The notes under the pieces: model-generated
What the model saw: the letters and a program-made list of their open reading frames with translations, nothing else
What the model was told of the DNA's origin: nothing
Databases searched by the model: none
Made by a program: the position numbers and the translations under genes
NCBI RefSeq assembly: GCF_001306915.1
Contig: NZ_LJTC01000006.1
Coordinates: 62,774-126,773 of the forward strand
Length of the DNA: 64,000 bases
Origin: Pseudoalteromonas lipolytica
Lineage (GTDB): Bacteria > Pseudomonadota > Gammaproteobacteria > Enterobacterales > Alteromonadaceae
Reading direction: 5' to 3'
In this document: piece after piece, positions 30,162 through 42,599 of the stretch
Position numbering within the stretch: the first letter of the stretch is position 1
Layout of the letters: the number at the start of each line of letters is the position of its first letter

Positions 30162-31030
30162 GTAATGTAGAAACTGAAAAGTTACAAAAAGTATTAGCCC
30201 GTGCTGGCGTGGGTTCACGTCGTGAAATGGAAAAATACATCGATGCCAACCGCGTGAGCGTGAATGGTAAAGTGGCTCGTTTAGGCGACCGCGTAGAAGC
30301 AGCCGATGTAATTCGTGTTGACGGTCACGTAGTAAAAATTGAAGACAAAGCCGACCGTATTTGTCGTGTGCTTATGTATAACAAACCAGAAGGTGAGTTA
30401 TGTACGCGTAAAGACCCAGAAGGTCGTCGTACGGTATTTGACCGTTTACCACGTGTTGATGGCGAACGCTGGATTGCAGTTGGCCGATTAGATATTAATA
30501 CCGCAGGTTTAATGCTGTTTACTAACGATGGTGAACTTGCTAACCGTTTAATGCACCCAAGCTACGAAGTAGAGCGTGAGTACTCAGCTCGTGTGTTTGG
30601 TGAAGTGACTAACGAAACGCTACGCACTTTAACAAAAGGTGTTGAGCTTGAAGATGGTCCTGCAAAATTCTTAAACATCAAACCTATGGGTGGTGAAGGT
30701 ATCAACCGTTGGTTCAATGTCACTTTAACAGAAGGTCGTAATCGCGAAGTACGTCGTTTATGGCAATCACAAGATGTTGAAGTATCGCGTCTTATCCGTA
30801 TTCGTTACGGTAAGTTAGAGCTTGATAAGCGCTTGCCACAAGGTGGTTGGGCTGAACTTGATTTAGACACGGTTAACTATTTACGCAAAACAGTACAACT
30901 AGGCCGCGAAACGCAAACTAAGCTGTCGGTTATTCCTGAAAAGCGTAAAGACAAACGTGCCAAAATTAACCAAATCCGTAAGGCGGTTAAAAAGCACAAT
31001 CAACGCGCTAAACAAACTAAGCGTCGTTAA
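30158..31030 (+). CDS. rluB: 23S rRNA pseudouridine synthase RluB
   Basis: Makes pseudouridine 2605 in 23S rRNA. The N-terminal S4 domain ([20 protein letters not shown]) is followed by the RsuA/RluB catalytic domain with the aspartate in [19 protein letters not shown]. The C terminus is a long lysine- and arginine-rich tail, as usual for RluB. Overlaps scpB by 4 bp and is translationally coupled to it. A strong palindromic terminator follows. Confidence 0.95.
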   Translation: MSNVETEKLQKVLARAGVGSRREMEKYIDANRVSVNGKVARLGDRVEAADVIRVDGHVVKIEDKADRICRVLMYNKPEGELCTRKDPEGRRTVFDRLPRVDGERWIAVGRLDINTAGLMLFTNDGELANRLMHPSYEVEREYSARVFGEVTNETLRTLTKGVELEDGPAKFLNIKPMGGEGINRWFNVTLTEGRNREVRRLWQSQDVEVSRLIRIRYGKLELDKRLPQGGWAELDLDTVNYLRKTVQLGRETQTKLSVIPEKRKDKRAKINQIRKAVKKHNQRAKQTKRR

Positions 31031-31080
31031 TCAGAAATATAATTGTTTGCAGATAAACTAATTTATTTGCAAACAGGCAT

Positions 31081-31110
31081 AAAAAAAGCAGCGATATCGC
31101 TGCTTTTTTT
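31081..31110. terminator. perfectly symmetric bidirectional terminator between rluB and ald
   Basis: Seven As, GCAGCGAT, ATCGCTGC and seven Ts form a 30-bp exact palindrome. It serves both convergent genes. Confidence 0.93.
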
Positions 31111-31131
31111 GTTTCACAATGCTAATTCTTA

Positions 31132-32253
31132 TTAAGCATTTTCAACTGCTGTACGTGGGTCAACATATTCCATGTTGAAAGCTTCAGCTACTTCTTTATA
31201 AGTAACTTGGCCTTTGATCACGTTTAAGCCTTTTAAGAAGTTTGCATCGTCAAGAAGCGCTTTCTTATAACCTTTGTTAGCAAGGTTGATGATGAACGGT
31301 AATGTTGCATTATTAAGTGCGAACGTAGAAGTACGTGGAACAGCACCTGGCATGTTAGCAACACAGTAGTGAACAACGTCATCAACAATGTAAGTAGGAT
31401 CAGCGTGAGTTGTCGCCTTAGAAGTTGCGATACAACCACCTTGGTCGATTGCAACGTCAACGATTGCAGAACCAGGCTTCATTGCTTTGATGTGCTCAGC
31501 TGTTACTAGTTTAGGCGCTGCTGCACCTGGGATTAGTACGCCACCGATCACAAGGTCAGCTTCTAGTACGTGTTTTTCTAGTGCGTCAGCAGTAGAGTAG
31601 ATAGCTTTAACTTTATTACCGAACTGCGCGTCTAATGCACGTAGTACGTCGATGTTACGGTCAAGAACAACAACGTCAGCACCTAGGCCAACAGCCATTT
31701 GCGCTGCGCTACGACCAACCATGCCGCCGCCGATAACAACAACTTTAGCTGGCTCAACACCTGGTACACCACCAAGTAACATACCACGGCCGTGGTTTGA
31801 TTTTTCAAGCGCTTGTGCACCAGCTTGAATAGACATACGACCAGCAACTTCACTCATAGGAGCAAGAAGAGGTAAACCGCCACGTGAATCAGTTACTGTT
31901 TCGTAAGCGATACACACTGCGCCACTTTTAACTAGGTCTTCAGTTTGTGGAAGATCCGGTGCTAAGTGAAGGTAAGTAAATAGAATTTGGTCTTCGCGTA
32001 ACATTGCACGCTCAACAGCTTGTGGCTCTTTTACTTTAACGATCATTTCAGCTTTAGCAAAAACGTCTGCTGCTGTAGGTAAAATTTCAGCACCAGCTGC
32101 AACATAATCTTCGTTAGTGAAGCCAATGCCCATACCAGCATCAGTTTCAACAAACACTTGGTGGCCATGGTTTACTAGTTCACGAACACTCGCAGGAACC
32201 ATACCTACACGGTATTCATGGTTTTTGATTTCTTTAGGTACACCAATAATCAT
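31132..32253 (-). CDS. ald: alanine dehydrogenase
   Basis: NAD-dependent enzyme interconverting L-alanine and pyruvate plus ammonia. The 373-residue protein begins [16 protein letters not shown] and shows the substrate-site segment VKVKEPQ, the NAD motif [19 protein letters not shown], and DVAIDQGGC near the C-terminal part. It diverges from the lrp gene across a 142-bp gap, and Lrp-type regulators commonly control alanine dehydrogenase genes, so local control is plausible. Confidence 0.96.
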   Translation of the reverse strand: MIIGVPKEIKNHEYRVGMVPASVRELVNHGHQVFVETDAGMGIGFTNEDYVAAGAEILPTAADVFAKAEMIVKVKEPQAVERAMLREDQILFTYLHLAPDLPQTEDLVKSGAVCIAYETVTDSRGGLPLLAPMSEVAGRMSIQAGAQALEKSNHGRGMLLGGVPGVEPAKVVVIGGGMVGRSAAQMAVGLGADVVVLDRNIDVLRALDAQFGNKVKAIYSTADALEKHVLEADLVIGGVLIPGAAAPKLVTAEHIKAMKPGSAIVDVAIDQGGCIATSKATTHADPTYIVDDVVHYCVANMPGAVPRTSTFALNNATLPFIINLANKGYKKALLDDANFLKGLNVIKGQVTYKEVAEAFNMEYVDPRTAVENA

Positions 32254-32395
32254 AGTTTTTCGCCTTAATAGAACGGGATAAAATTTTTGACTATTATATT
32301 CATGACCAGCCAGTGTGTCTCACCTTTTTTAAGTGTTATTCTAGTGATATAATCTAAAAATATATTTTAAACAGTGCAAAACTCTGGTTTGGCTT

Positions 32396-32875
32396 ATGCA
32401 TCAATTACTCGACAGAATAGACCGTAAAATTTTAATGGAATTACAGCTCGATGGTCGGATCTCTAACGTAGAGCTGGCAAGGCGTGTAGGATTAAGTGCC
32501 ACCCCTTGTTTGGAACGGGTAAAAAAGCTCGAAAGAGAGGGCTATATACTCGGATATAAAGCAGTAGTGGATCCTGCTAAGCTTGGCCAAGGTTTGTCGG
32601 TTTATGTAGAAGTCACTATCACCAAAACCTCACCAGATGTTTTTGAAGAATTTAACGCTGCGGTTAAAAAGCACGACGAAATAATTGAGTGCCATCTCGT
32701 GTCGGGTAATTTCGACTTTTTATTAAAAACGCGGGTAAATGATATGTCGGAATATCGAAATGTACTGGGTGATATTCTACTAAAACTACCAAATGTCAGT
32801 GAAAGCCGAACTTATGTGGTAATGGAAGAAGTAAAAGGTGAAGAAGGGGTCATTATTCGCCCATATATTGCCTAA
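32396..32875 (+). CDS. lrp: leucine-responsive regulatory protein
   Basis: Lrp/AsnC-family global regulator of amino-acid metabolism. Of 159 residues, the N-terminal helix-turn-helix is LDRIDRKILMELQLDGRISN, then NVELARRVGLSATPCLERVK; the C-terminal RAM domain holds the effector site and ends near the FDFLLKTRVNDMSEY segment. It stands immediately before ftsK as in E. coli, which supports Lrp proper over other family members. No clear ribosome site precedes the ATG at 32396. Confidence 0.93.
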   Translation: MHQLLDRIDRKILMELQLDGRISNVELARRVGLSATPCLERVKKLEREGYILGYKAVVDPAKLGQGLSVYVEVTITKTSPDVFEEFNAAVKKHDEIIECHLVSGNFDFLLKTRVNDMSEYRNVLGDILLKLPNVSESRTYVVMEEVKGEEGVIIRPYIA

Positions 32876-33016
32876 ACTGTTAAAATATACATTGAGTAAC
32901 AAAAACTTGTTCATTATCAGTCCATCAAGGCTAAGATAAAGTGCATCAAACGGCATTTCCTGCTAAGGTATTTCACTGCTAATCGATCAGTAAAGAATAA
33001 TAAGGAATAGGGAGCT

Positions 33017-35509
33017 ATGCGCCTAAATGGTGTTCAAAGACTGTTAGAAACGGGGCTAATCATCAGCACCTTTGCTGCAGTATTTATTTTATGTGCATTA
33101 ATCAGTTTTGATCCTGCGGACCCTTCATGGTCGCAAACCGGTGAATTTGTTAATGTTAAGAATATTACCGGCACAGCGGGAGCTTGGGTTGCAGATATCC
33201 TATTACTCACTTTTGGCTGGCTTGCTTATTTAGTGCCTGTTGCTATTCAATTGTTCGGTTATTTATTATTTAAACAACCACACCGTATTTTCCAGCTTGA
33301 TTACACCACGCTTGCCTTACGTGTCATTGGTTTTGCGCTGTTTATTACTTCAGCAACTGCCATCAGCAGTATTAATTTTGATGATATTTATAACTTCTCA
33401 TCTGGTGGGGTAGTGGGGGATGTTATTGCGACAGCAATGATGCCAACCTTTAATTTTACTGGCACCTCAATTTTACTACTGTGTTTTTTCTTTGCCGGTT
33501 TAACCCTATTAACCGGTATTTCGTGGGTGCAATTTGTCGATTTTGTCGGCAAGTGGGTAATGAAAGCATTTTACTTTTTACGTGAGCAATTTTCTGCTTG
33601 GTTACATCGTGAAAAAGAAGCTGTTAAAGATATTGCCACGACAGAGCCAGACGCTAACTTTGTAGAGCCAGAAAACGAGCCAGCAATTAGCTTTAATGAT
33701 GCAGATGAAGAAGAACCAAAGCCTACTAAGCCTAAGCAAAAGCCTGCTGAAAAAGCCGATGATGACTTTAAAGGCTTTGATGAACTAGACGATATTCTTG
33801 ACCAAGAAATTGGTTTCAGTGCCCTTGATGATGAATCATTCGATACCGTATCGGCACTGAATGCGCTTGATCAGAGCCCAGTCGTTGAGCCAGAAAAACC
33901 TGTTACAACGGTTGTTTCGCCTGCGCGCCCTATGCCTAAACCAAAACCTGCATATGAGCCACCACCAACGGCAAAAGAAAAATTTGAAGCACTGCTTGAA
34001 GAGCAGCCGCCTGCAAACCCGTTACCGTCTCTTGATTTATTAGACCGCCCAGATAAAGCGAAAAACCCATTATCTCAAGAAGAGCTTGATGGAATCTCGC
34101 GTTTAGTTGAAACCAAATTACTTGATTTTAACATTCAAGCTGCGGTTGTGGGTGTGTACCCAGGTCCGGTTGTAACGCGCTTTGAGCTTGATTTAGCGCC
34201 GGGTATTAAAGTAGCTAAAATCACTGGCCTAGCGAAAGATTTAGCACGTTCACTGTCTGCTGTAAGCGTACGTGTGGTAGAAGTTATTCCGGGTAAAACT
34301 TATGTTGGTTTAGAGCTGCCTAACAAACACCGTGAAATTGTGCGCTTAAGTGAAGTTATTAACGCGCCTAAGTTCGAATCAAACCCATCACCACTGACTA
34401 TGGTGTTAGGTAAAGACATTGCTGGCGAGCCAGTATGTGCTGATCTTGGCAAAATGCCACATTTACTTGTTGCGGGTACCACAGGTTCAGGTAAGTCAGT
34501 GGGCGTTAATGTAATGATATTAAGCTTACTGTACAAATCGGGCCCTGATGATGTTCGTATGATCATGATCGACCCGAAAATGCTTGAACTTTCTGTGTAC
34601 GAAGGCATCCCACATTTATTATGTGAAGTTGTGACCGACATGAAAGAAGCAGCCAATGCATTGCGTTGGTGTGTAGGCGAAATGGAACGTCGTTATAAGC
34701 TGATGTCGGCACTTGGGGTGCGTAACTTAAAAGGTTACAACCAAAAAGTGTTGGATGCCAAAGAAGCGGGTCAACCGATTCTAGATCCACTGTTTAAAGA
34801 CACCGACGGCATGGCCGATGGCCCTGAAGAGCTAGATAAACTGCCAAGTATTGTGGTGGTTATTGACGAATTTGCCGACATGATGATGATCGTGGGTAAA
34901 AAAGTGGAAGAGCTGATTGCACGTATCGCGCAAAAAGCCCGTGCTGCAGGTATTCACTTAGTGCTAGCAACACAGCGCCCATCGGTTGACGTAATTACCG
35001 GTTTGATTAAAGCGAATATTCCAACCCGTATGGCGTTCCAAGTTTCAAGTAAAATTGACTCGCGTACCATTTTAGATCAGCAAGGTGCTGAAAACTTACT
35101 TGGTATGGGTGACATGCTTTACTTACCGCCGGGTACCAGTGTGCCAGTGCGTGTGCATGGTGCGTTTGTTGACGACCACGAAGTACATGCGGTTGTAGAC
35201 GATTGGAAAAAACGTGGCAAACCAAATTATATTGATGAAATTTTAAGTGGCGATGCCACAGAAGAAATTTTACTACCAGGAGAAACCAGTGAAGACGGTG
35301 ATGAAGAGTCAGATCCGCTTTACGATGAAGCAGTATCATTTGTAATTGAAACCGGCAAAGTGTCGGTATCGAGTGTACAGCGTAAGCTTCGTGTAGGTTA
35401 TAACCGCGCAGCGCGCTTAGTTGAACAAATGGAAACATCAGGCATTGTTAGCGCACCAGGACATAACGGTGCCCGCGAAGTCTTAGTGCCAAATGGTGGA
35501 GCAAATTAA
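33017..35509 (+). CDS. ftsK: DNA translocase FtsK
   Basis: Septal DNA pump that moves chromosome dimer ends and activates XerCD at dif. The 830-residue protein has four membrane helices (to about residue 180), a short acidic and proline-rich linker (about 200-335), the alpha-beta motor domain with Walker A GTTGSGKS near residue 490, and a C-terminal gamma domain ([20 protein letters not shown]) that reads KOPS sites. The linker is short compared with E. coli, whose FtsK is about 1,300 residues. The stop overlaps the lolA ATG. Confidence 0.96.
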   Translation: MRLNGVQRLLETGLIISTFAAVFILCALISFDPADPSWSQTGEFVNVKNITGTAGAWVADILLLTFGWLAYLVPVAIQLFGYLLFKQPHRIFQLDYTTLALRVIGFALFITSATAISSINFDDIYNFSSGGVVGDVIATAMMPTFNFTGTSILLLCFFFAGLTLLTGISWVQFVDFVGKWVMKAFYFLREQFSAWLHREKEAVKDIATTEPDANFVEPENEPAISFNDADEEEPKPTKPKQKPAEKADDDFKGFDELDDILDQEIGFSALDDESFDTVSALNALDQSPVVEPEKPVTTVVSPARPMPKPKPAYEPPPTAKEKFEALLEEQPPANPLPSLDLLDRPDKAKNPLSQEELDGISRLVETKLLDFNIQAAVVGVYPGPVVTRFELDLAPGIKVAKITGLAKDLARSLSAVSVRVVEVIPGKTYVGLELPNKHREIVRLSEVINAPKFESNPSPLTMVLGKDIAGEPVCADLGKMPHLLVAGTTGSGKSVGVNVMILSLLYKSGPDDVRMIMIDPKMLELSVYEGIPHLLCEVVTDMKEAANALRWCVGEMERRYKLMSALGVRNLKGYNQKVLDAKEAGQPILDPLFKDTDGMADGPEELDKLPSIVVVIDEFADMMMIVGKKVEELIARIAQKARAAGIHLVLATQRPSVDVITGLIKANIPTRMAFQVSSKIDSRTILDQQGAENLLGMGDMLYLPPGTSVPVRVHGAFVDDHEVHAVVDDWKKRGKPNYIDEILSGDATEEILLPGETSEDGDEESDPLYDEAVSFVIETGKVSVSSVQRKLRVGYNRAARLVEQMETSGIVSAPGHNGAREVLVPNGGAN

Positions 35510-36135
35510 TGAAAAAAATTAAATACCTAGCCCTAATTATGGGTTGTTTATTAAGCGGTCAAAGTTTTGCAGACGACAGCGAAGCGTTGCAACAGCAACT
35601 GGCTGCGATTAAAAGTTTTAAAGCAGAGTTTTCACAGCAGGTTACCGATTCGCAAGGCGAAGCTATCATGCAAGGTGAGGGGAATATTGCCCTTCAGCAG
35701 CCTATGATGATCCGTTGGCAACAGCAAAGCCCAGACGATACCTTGTTTGTATCAAATGGCGATAAAACGTATTACTTCGACAGCTTTGCTGAGCAAGTAA
35801 CGATTATGAATACCCACAGCCTGATTGATTCAACACCGTTTGTATTGCTGACCTCAAAAGATCCAGAGCAGTGGGCTAAATACCAAGTTGTGGCAACCGA
35901 TGCTGGCTTTAGTGTCACGCCAAACAAAGGCGTTGAGAGCCAAGTTGAAAAGCTAGACATTCGCTTTAATGCTAAAGAGCAAGGCCTCGCATCACTAACG
36001 GTATTAGACACCTCAGGTCAGCAGTCTTTATTTACCTTTAAAGAGGCTAAAGTAAACGAAGAACTTGCAACTCAAACCTTTGAATTTACCATTCCTGAAG
36101 GCGTTGAAGTTGACGACCAAAGCCAAGGTGATTAA
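35509..36135 (+). CDS. lolA: outer-membrane lipoprotein carrier LolA
   Basis: Periplasmic chaperone that carries lipoproteins from LolCDE to LolB. The 208-residue protein has a signal peptide ending near SFADD, then FKAEFSQQVTDSQGEAIMQGEG and MIRWQQQSPDDTLFVSNGDKT, typical of LolA. It overlaps the ftsK stop by one base and precedes rarA by 3 bp, the standard ftsK-lolA-rarA order. Confidence 0.95.
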   Translation: MKKIKYLALIMGCLLSGQSFADDSEALQQQLAAIKSFKAEFSQQVTDSQGEAIMQGEGNIALQQPMMIRWQQQSPDDTLFVSNGDKTYYFDSFAEQVTIMNTHSLIDSTPFVLLTSKDPEQWAKYQVVATDAGFSVTPNKGVESQVEKLDIRFNAKEQGLASLTVLDTSGQQSLFTFKEAKVNEELATQTFEFTIPEGVEVDDQSQGD

Positions 36136-36138
36136 GGC

Positions 36139-37476
36139 TTGAGTAATCTCGGATTTAATTTTGGTCCTGATGTGCGCCCACTTGCGGCGCGCATGCGACC
36201 CGAAACACTCAATGACTACATAGGTCAGCAGCACCTTTTAAGCCCCGATAAACCTCTTTACCAAGCCATTCTTGCAGGCAGATGCCACAGCCTCATTTTG
36301 TGGGGGCCGCCAGGCGTTGGTAAAACCACATTAGCGCAGATTATTGCAAACCATGCCGATGCCAGCCTTATTCAAATGTCGGCAGTCACAGCAGGTGTCA
36401 AAGACATTCGTGAGGCCGTAAGCGAAGCAAAAGCAAACCTTGCTGGGCGAGGGCAGCGCACCTTATTATTCGTAGACGAAGTGCATCGCTTTAATAAATC
36501 TCAGCAAGATGCATTTTTACCGCATATTGAAGACGGTACTTTTATTTTTGTTGGCGCGACCACCGAAAACCCATCATTTGCACTTAATAACGCGATACTG
36601 TCTCGTGCTCGTGTATATGTTTTAAAAGGACTTGAGCAAACTGATTTATTTAACGTAATTGAGCGCGCCTTACGTGAAGACGTAGAGCTCAGCCAAAAAA
36701 ATATAGATATTGCCGATAACGCTAAGCAAGCGCTTTGCCAAGCAAGTGATGGCGATGCGCGTAAAGTGCTTAACCTGTTAGAACAAGCGGTTGACTTAAC
36801 CACTGAGCAGCAGGGCAAATACCTTGTTGATCAACATGTGTTAAGCCAAGTTTTACCAACTCACTTAGCCAAGTACGACAAAGGCGGCGATGAGTTCTAC
36901 GACTTGATTTCAGCGTTTCATAAGTCAGTGCGAGGTAGTTCACCTGATGGCGCTTTATATTGGTATTGCCGTATTTTAGCTGGCGGCGGTGACCCACTTT
37001 ATGTAGCTCGGCGTTTATTAGCGATTGCTACAGAAGATATCGGTAATGCCGACCCGCGAGCAATGGAAGTCGCACTCAATGCGTGGGATATTTTTCAACG
37101 CGTTGGCCCAAGTGAAGGTGAGCGCGCTATTGCACAAGCCACCATTTATTTAGCCAGTGCCCCGAAAAGTAACGCTGTGTATATGGCGTTTAATCAAGCA
37201 ATGCAAGATGCTAAAAATGAGCCGAGCCATCCGGTGCCAGAGCATCTACGTAATGCACCAACCAGCTTAATGAAAGACTTAGGTTATGGCGCTGAATATC
37301 GGTATGCACACAATGAGGAAGGTGCGTTTGCAGCAGGCGAAAAGTATTTCCCTGAGGCAATTAATGATCGCCAGTATTACTTCCCAACCGACCGCGGGCT
37401 TGAACAAAAAATAAAACAAAAGCTGGACTATTTAACCCAGCGCAACGAGCAAAGTGATATTAAACGTTATGAATAG
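36139..37476 (+). CDS. rarA: replication-associated recombination protein RarA
   Basis: AAA+ ATPase (MgsA) acting at stalled replication forks. The 445-residue protein carries Walker [10 protein letters not shown], Walker [11 protein letters not shown], sensor GATTENPSF and the C-terminal tetramerisation part. The start is the TTG at 36139: GGTG at 36127-36130 is a suitable ribosome site, and the protein then begins [18 protein letters not shown] as in relatives. It follows lolA and overlaps crcB by 8 bp. Confidence 0.95.
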   Translation: MSNLGFNFGPDVRPLAARMRPETLNDYIGQQHLLSPDKPLYQAILAGRCHSLILWGPPGVGKTTLAQIIANHADASLIQMSAVTAGVKDIREAVSEAKANLAGRGQRTLLFVDEVHRFNKSQQDAFLPHIEDGTFIFVGATTENPSFALNNAILSRARVYVLKGLEQTDLFNVIERALREDVELSQKNIDIADNAKQALCQASDGDARKVLNLLEQAVDLTTEQQGKYLVDQHVLSQVLPTHLAKYDKGGDEFYDLISAFHKSVRGSSPDGALYWYCRILAGGGDPLYVARRLLAIATEDIGNADPRAMEVALNAWDIFQRVGPSEGERAIAQATIYLASAPKSNAVYMAFNQAMQDAKNEPSHPVPEHLRNAPTSLMKDLGYGAEYRYAHNEEGAFAAGEKYFPEAINDRQYYFPTDRGLEQKIKQKLDYLTQRNEQSDIKRYE

Positions 37477-37855
37477 TTTGAAACTTTACATGATGATTGC
37501 AATGGGTGGCGCTTCAGGGGCATGTTTACGTTATTTTCTTAGCGAAACCATGCTAAAACTGCTCGGTAGGGGATTCCCTTTTGGCACGTTGACAGTTAAT
37601 ATTCTTGGTTCATTGTTAATGGGCATTTTATACGGCTTGATTGAAAAAGAAATAATCGCTGTTAGCCCCGCTAAAACCTTAATTGGTATTGGCTTTTTAG
37701 GTGCATTGACCACCTTTTCAACATTCTCAATGGATTCGTTGTTGCTCTTGCAACAAGGTCACTTTTTTAAAATGGCCCTCAATATCACCTTAAACGTGGT
37801 GGTGTGTATATTTATGGCTTGGCTGGGCCTTCAGCTGGTAATGCAAAAAGGTTAA
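37469..37855 (+). CDS. crcB: fluoride channel CrcB/Fluc
   Basis: Small dual-topology membrane protein that exports fluoride. About 128 residues with four hydrophobic segments. The motifs [26 protein letters not shown] and [13 protein letters not shown], the latter with the polar track, are diagnostic. The ATG at 37469 lies inside the end of rarA; an earlier GTG at 37454 is less likely. No fluoride riboswitch is possible in this overlap. Confidence 0.94.
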   Translation: MNSLKLYMMIAMGGASGACLRYFLSETMLKLLGRGFPFGTLTVNILGSLLMGILYGLIEKEIIAVSPAKTLIGIGFLGALTTFSTFSMDSLLLLQQGHFFKMALNITLNVVVCIFMAWLGLQLVMQKG

Positions 37856-39169
<1,314 letters not shown>

Positions 39170-39190
39170 CGTTTAAGTTAATAACGTTTT

Positions 39191-39226
39191 AAAAACCGTA
39201 TTTTGATCAGAAAATACGGTTTTTTT
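39191..39226 (+). terminator. intrinsic terminator after serS
   Basis: AAAAACCGTATTTT (39191-39204), a six-base loop, and its complement from 39211 ending in a run of seven Ts. Confidence 0.93.
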
Positions 39227-39344
39227 ATGCCTAGCATTAATAATAATTGCGGTACACAGTATTTTTAGTAGACTAAAAAAAGTACTACAAGTTTAAAAAC
39301 TAAACTACATAGTATTTTATTAAAATACACGAAGGACTGCTGTT

Positions 39345-40889
39345 ATGAAAAGACTACTCGCCGTAGCATCCGCTGCTTTATATTTAGCAAGCTCTGTCGC
39401 TTTTGCTAAAGACAAACCCAATATTCTAATTATATTCCCCGATGATGTTGGCTGGCAAAATGTAAGTGCTTATGGACTTGGTACCATGGGTTATAAAACG
39501 CCAAACATCGATAAACTTGCCCACGAAGGCGCAATGTTTACCGATCATTACGCGCAACCATCGTGTACTGCAGGGCGCGCTGCACTTATTACAGGTCAAT
39601 ATCCAATTCGTAGTGGCATGACAACGGTGGGCCGACCAGGCGCTGAGCTTGGTTTAAAAGCGGGTTCTTATACCCTTGCTGAGGTTTTAAAAGAGCAAGG
39701 TTATGCAACGGGGCAGTTTGGTAAAAATCACTTAGGTGATCGCAACGAGCACTTACCAACCGTGCATGGCTTTGATGAGTTTTTCGGGAATTTATATCAC
39801 TTAAATACCCAAGAAGAGTTTGAGCAACGTGATTACCCGAAAGATCCTGAATTCTTCAAAAAATATGGTACGCGAGGCGTTTTACATACTTACGCCACAA
39901 ATGTAGATGACAAAACTGTTGATCCACGTTTTGGCAAAGTGGGTAAACAAAAAATTGAAGATACCGGCCAACTCTCTCGTGAGCGTATGAAAACCGTTGA
40001 TAAAGAGTTTATGGACGCAAGCATAGACTTTATTAAACGAGCGAAAAAAGCAGATAAACCTTTCTTCGTTTGGTTTAACCCAAGCCGAATGCATATGTAC
40101 ACGCGTTTAAGTGATGAGAGCCGTTATTTAGCAGAAGAATACACCACAGAGCATGATTTATACGGCAGTGGTCTGATTGAACATGATCAACAAGTGGGCG
40201 AGTTAATGGCTGCACTAGATGATATGGGTGTGCTTGATAACACTATTGTTGTTTATTCTACAGATAATGGCCCGGAGCACAGTGCTCGATTACATGGTGG
40301 TACAACGCCTTTCCGTGGTGAGAAAATGACGACCTATGAAGGTGGTGTACGTGTGCCTATGATTGTTCGCTGGCCAGGTAAAGTACCTGCAAATACAGTA
40401 TTAAACGGTATTCAATCGCACATGGATATTTACACAACGCTAGCTGCAGCAGCAGGTGAACCAAATATCGCGAAAAAAGCACTGAAAGAGCATAAGCAAC
40501 CGATTGACGGCGTAAATAACCTGAATTACTGGCTTGGCAAAACTGACCAAAGCGCCCGTGATCACTTTTTCTACTATTACGAATCAAGTATAAAAGCGAT
40601 TCGCTACAAGCAATGGAAGCTGCACTTTGAAACGAGCGAAAATTATTATGCTCCTTATGAAAAGCAAAAGTTCCCAATTTTCTATAACATACGTATGGAT
40701 CCGTTTGAAAGCTTTGATGGTTTAACCGACCGCTCAGACATAGTGCAAGCTAAGCAATGGCTGAATGAGCCTGTGCAACATCTACTTGGCGAACACATAA
40801 AATCGCTATCAGAGTATCCACCACTGCAAAAAGCAGCAAGCTTCGACTTTAGCCAGCTAATGGAACAGTTGATGTCTGGAAAGCAGTAA
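39345..40889 (+). CDS. secreted type I arylsulfatase
   Basis: A 514-residue sulfatase with a signal peptide ending at VAFAK. The formylglycine site is C74-T-A-G-R78 in QPSCTAGRAALITGQYP, and metal-binding aspartates lie in ILIIFPDDVGWQNVS; FGKNHLGD and STDNGPEH complete the active site. It acts in the periplasm or outside and removes sulfate esters, perhaps from algal polysaccharides, in line with the laminarinase locus. It needs a sulfatase-maturing enzyme, which is not in the window. No substrate can be read from sequence. It is a single gene with its own terminator. Confidence 0.92.
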   Translation: MKRLLAVASAALYLASSVAFAKDKPNILIIFPDDVGWQNVSAYGLGTMGYKTPNIDKLAHEGAMFTDHYAQPSCTAGRAALITGQYPIRSGMTTVGRPGAELGLKAGSYTLAEVLKEQGYATGQFGKNHLGDRNEHLPTVHGFDEFFGNLYHLNTQEEFEQRDYPKDPEFFKKYGTRGVLHTYATNVDDKTVDPRFGKVGKQKIEDTGQLSRERMKTVDKEFMDASIDFIKRAKKADKPFFVWFNPSRMHMYTRLSDESRYLAEEYTTEHDLYGSGLIEHDQQVGELMAALDDMGVLDNTIVVYSTDNGPEHSARLHGGTTPFRGEKMTTYEGGVRVPMIVRWPGKVPANTVLNGIQSHMDIYTTLAAAAGEPNIAKKALKEHKQPIDGVNNLNYWLGKTDQSARDHFFYYYESSIKAIRYKQWKLHFETSENYYAPYEKQKFPIFYNIRMDPFESFDGLTDRSDIVQAKQWLNEPVQHLLGEHIKSLSEYPPLQKAASFDFSQLMEQLMSGKQ

Positions 40890-40930
40890 CTCTCAATAAA
40901 ACAATTTATTGGCTTGTTAATTAAATAAAT

Positions 40931-40971
40931 AGCCGCATCGGGAAGCAAATAAGCTAACCATGCGGCTTTTT
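40931..40971 (+). terminator. probable intrinsic terminator after the sulfatase gene
   Basis: AGCCGCAT (40931-40938) pairs with ATGCGGCT (40960-40967) across a 21-base loop and is followed by a T-run. The large loop lowers confidence. Confidence 0.75.
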
Positions 40972-41067
40972 GCTTTTGGCTAGAAGACAAGTGATAGTAA
41001 AGCTAAAGTCGATCTAAACTCGAACAACCAACGTATTCAAAGCATTAAGTTAATAGTGTGAAGTAAT

Positions 41068-42330
41068 ATGAGTGATAAACAAAAGTCTGTTCCAACATCG
41101 CGCTTAGCACGAGCGGCTCGGCTTGGTTCTTTAGCAGGTAAAGTTGCGAGTAATATGCTGTTTGAAGGCACAAAAGCATGGGCGACTGGCAAGCAAACAT
41201 CACGACAAGAGTTATTGTTAAAGCCAAAAAATATTCAGCGCTTTGCAGAGCAGCTTGCAAATCTGCGTGGAGCAGCAATGAAATTGGGGCAGCTGTTATC
41301 CATGGATAGTGGCGAATTACTTACTCCTGAGCTGTCAGCAATTTTAGCAAGGCTACGTTCAGAAGCGACACCCATGCCACAAAAGCAGCTAGTTAAAGTA
41401 ATGCGTGAGCATTGGGGCGATGCGTGGCTAGAACAATTATCGCATTTTGAGCTCAGACCATTTGCTGCGGCATCAATTGGGCAAGTGCATATTGCTTACC
41501 GAGAATCGGGCGAAAAGTTAGCAGTTAAAGTGCAATACCCAGGTATTGCAAAAGGCATTGCCAGTGATGTTGATAACTTAGCTTACCTTCTGAAGCTCAG
41601 TGGCTTATTACCTAAAGAGGTAGAAATACAGCCTCTTATCGAGGAAGCAAAACAGCAGCTTATAAACGAAGCTGACTACGAATTAGAAGCGAGTTTTTTA
41701 AAACGCTACAGCGAGTGTTTAAAGGGTGATGACAATTACCTTATTCCAAATGTGGTTGATTCGCTTAGTTCTTCTCAAGTTTTAGTCATGAGTTTTGTTG
41801 AAGGGCAAGAGCTAGATGAACTGGCAAGTAAAGAGCAAGCTTTACGTAATAAAGCGGTTGAACAGCTACTCAGCTTATTTTTACGCGAATTATTTAGCTT
41901 TAAACTAGTTCAAACTGATCCAAACTTTGCCAATTATCAGTATCAAATCGACAATCAACGCTTAATACTTTTAGATTTTGGCGCCACCCGCGAACTACCT
42001 CAGCATATTAGTGATGGTTACTTACAGTTATTATCTGGAGCGATTAGTAACGACAGAGCCGGTGTTGCAACAGCTGCACAGCAAATTGGCTATTTTCAAC
42101 AAGGGCTTGCTCAAGAATATATAGATAATGTCGTCGATATATTTCTACTCGCCTGCGAGCCACTGCGCCACCAAGGTGAGTATGATTTTGCGAATAGCGA
42201 CTTACCAAAACGAATTAAAGAGCTCGGCCTAAAAATGAGCACCGCCTCAGAGCATTGGCACGCACCACCCGTAGATGCCTTGTTCGTTCACAGAAAACTA
42301 GCAGGCCTCTTTTTAATGCTGCAAAGCTAG
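41068..42330 (+). CDS. ABC1/AarF (UbiB-like) atypical kinase with frameshifted C terminus
   Basis: Atypical protein-kinase-fold ATPase of the ABC1 family, related to UbiB and quinone metabolism. The 420-residue reading shows KLGQLLSMDSGELL, the A-rich loop AAASIGQVHIA, the lysine in LAVKVQYPG, and LLDFGATREL. It stops at TAG 42328-42330 shortly after HRKLAGLFLML. In the -1 frame the sequence continues KLGAKVNVNSIFKEFEV to a TAA at 42387-42389, which is the family-like tail. One extra A in the AAA at 42323-42325 would restore a protein of about 440 residues. This is either a true 1-base deletion or a base-call error. A role is inferred only from the family. Confidence 0.85.
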   Translation: MSDKQKSVPTSRLARAARLGSLAGKVASNMLFEGTKAWATGKQTSRQELLLKPKNIQRFAEQLANLRGAAMKLGQLLSMDSGELLTPELSAILARLRSEATPMPQKQLVKVMREHWGDAWLEQLSHFELRPFAAASIGQVHIAYRESGEKLAVKVQYPGIAKGIASDVDNLAYLLKLSGLLPKEVEIQPLIEEAKQQLINEADYELEASFLKRYSECLKGDDNYLIPNVVDSLSSSQVLVMSFVEGQELDELASKEQALRNKAVEQLLSLFLRELFSFKLVQTDPNFANYQYQIDNQRLILLDFGATRELPQHISDGYLQLLSGAISNDRAGVATAAQQIGYFQQGLAQEYIDNVVDIFLLACEPLRHQGEYDFANSDLPKRIKELGLKMSTASEHWHAPPVDALFVHRKLAGLFLMLQS

Positions 42331-42407
42331 GCGCAAAAGTGAATGTGAACAGTATTTTTAAAGAGTTTGAAGTACAGAGTGATAAATAATTGAAAGGGAG
42401 TTTTGGG

Positions 42408-42434
42408 TAACTCATTTCTGCCCCAAGATGAGCG
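42408..42434. repeat. dispersed intergenic repeat, partial copy (D)
   Basis: AACTCATTTCTGCCCCAAGATG is a weak match to the element at 48487-48563. It sits between the ABC1 gene and the cassette array. Confidence 0.4.
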
Positions 42435-42530
42435 ACGAGAGCATTTTCTTTTTCTGAATATCTTTAGTATCAATAAAAAATTAGAATTGGCAATGCATTA
42501 CGTTATTTGTTAAAAATAGATTTATTAATA

Positions 42531-42587
42531 CATGCGCGTAACATCGGCAGAAAGATGCGGGACGAGCGCACTATAAAATTGTTATAT
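42531..42587 (+). repeat. degenerate attC-like site (0) before the first cassette
   Basis: GTAACATCGG on the left and GTTATAT (42581-42587) on the right, 13 bases before the first cassette ATG, the same spacing as in the others. Its inner repeat is not clear. It may be a decayed attC. Confidence 0.35.
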
Positions 42588-42599
42588 ACCAAGGGAAAT

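Noticed and set aside
37400-37500. Fluoride riboswitch ahead of crcB
   Set aside because: crcB starts inside rarA coding sequence, leaving no leader; no riboswitch core was seen.
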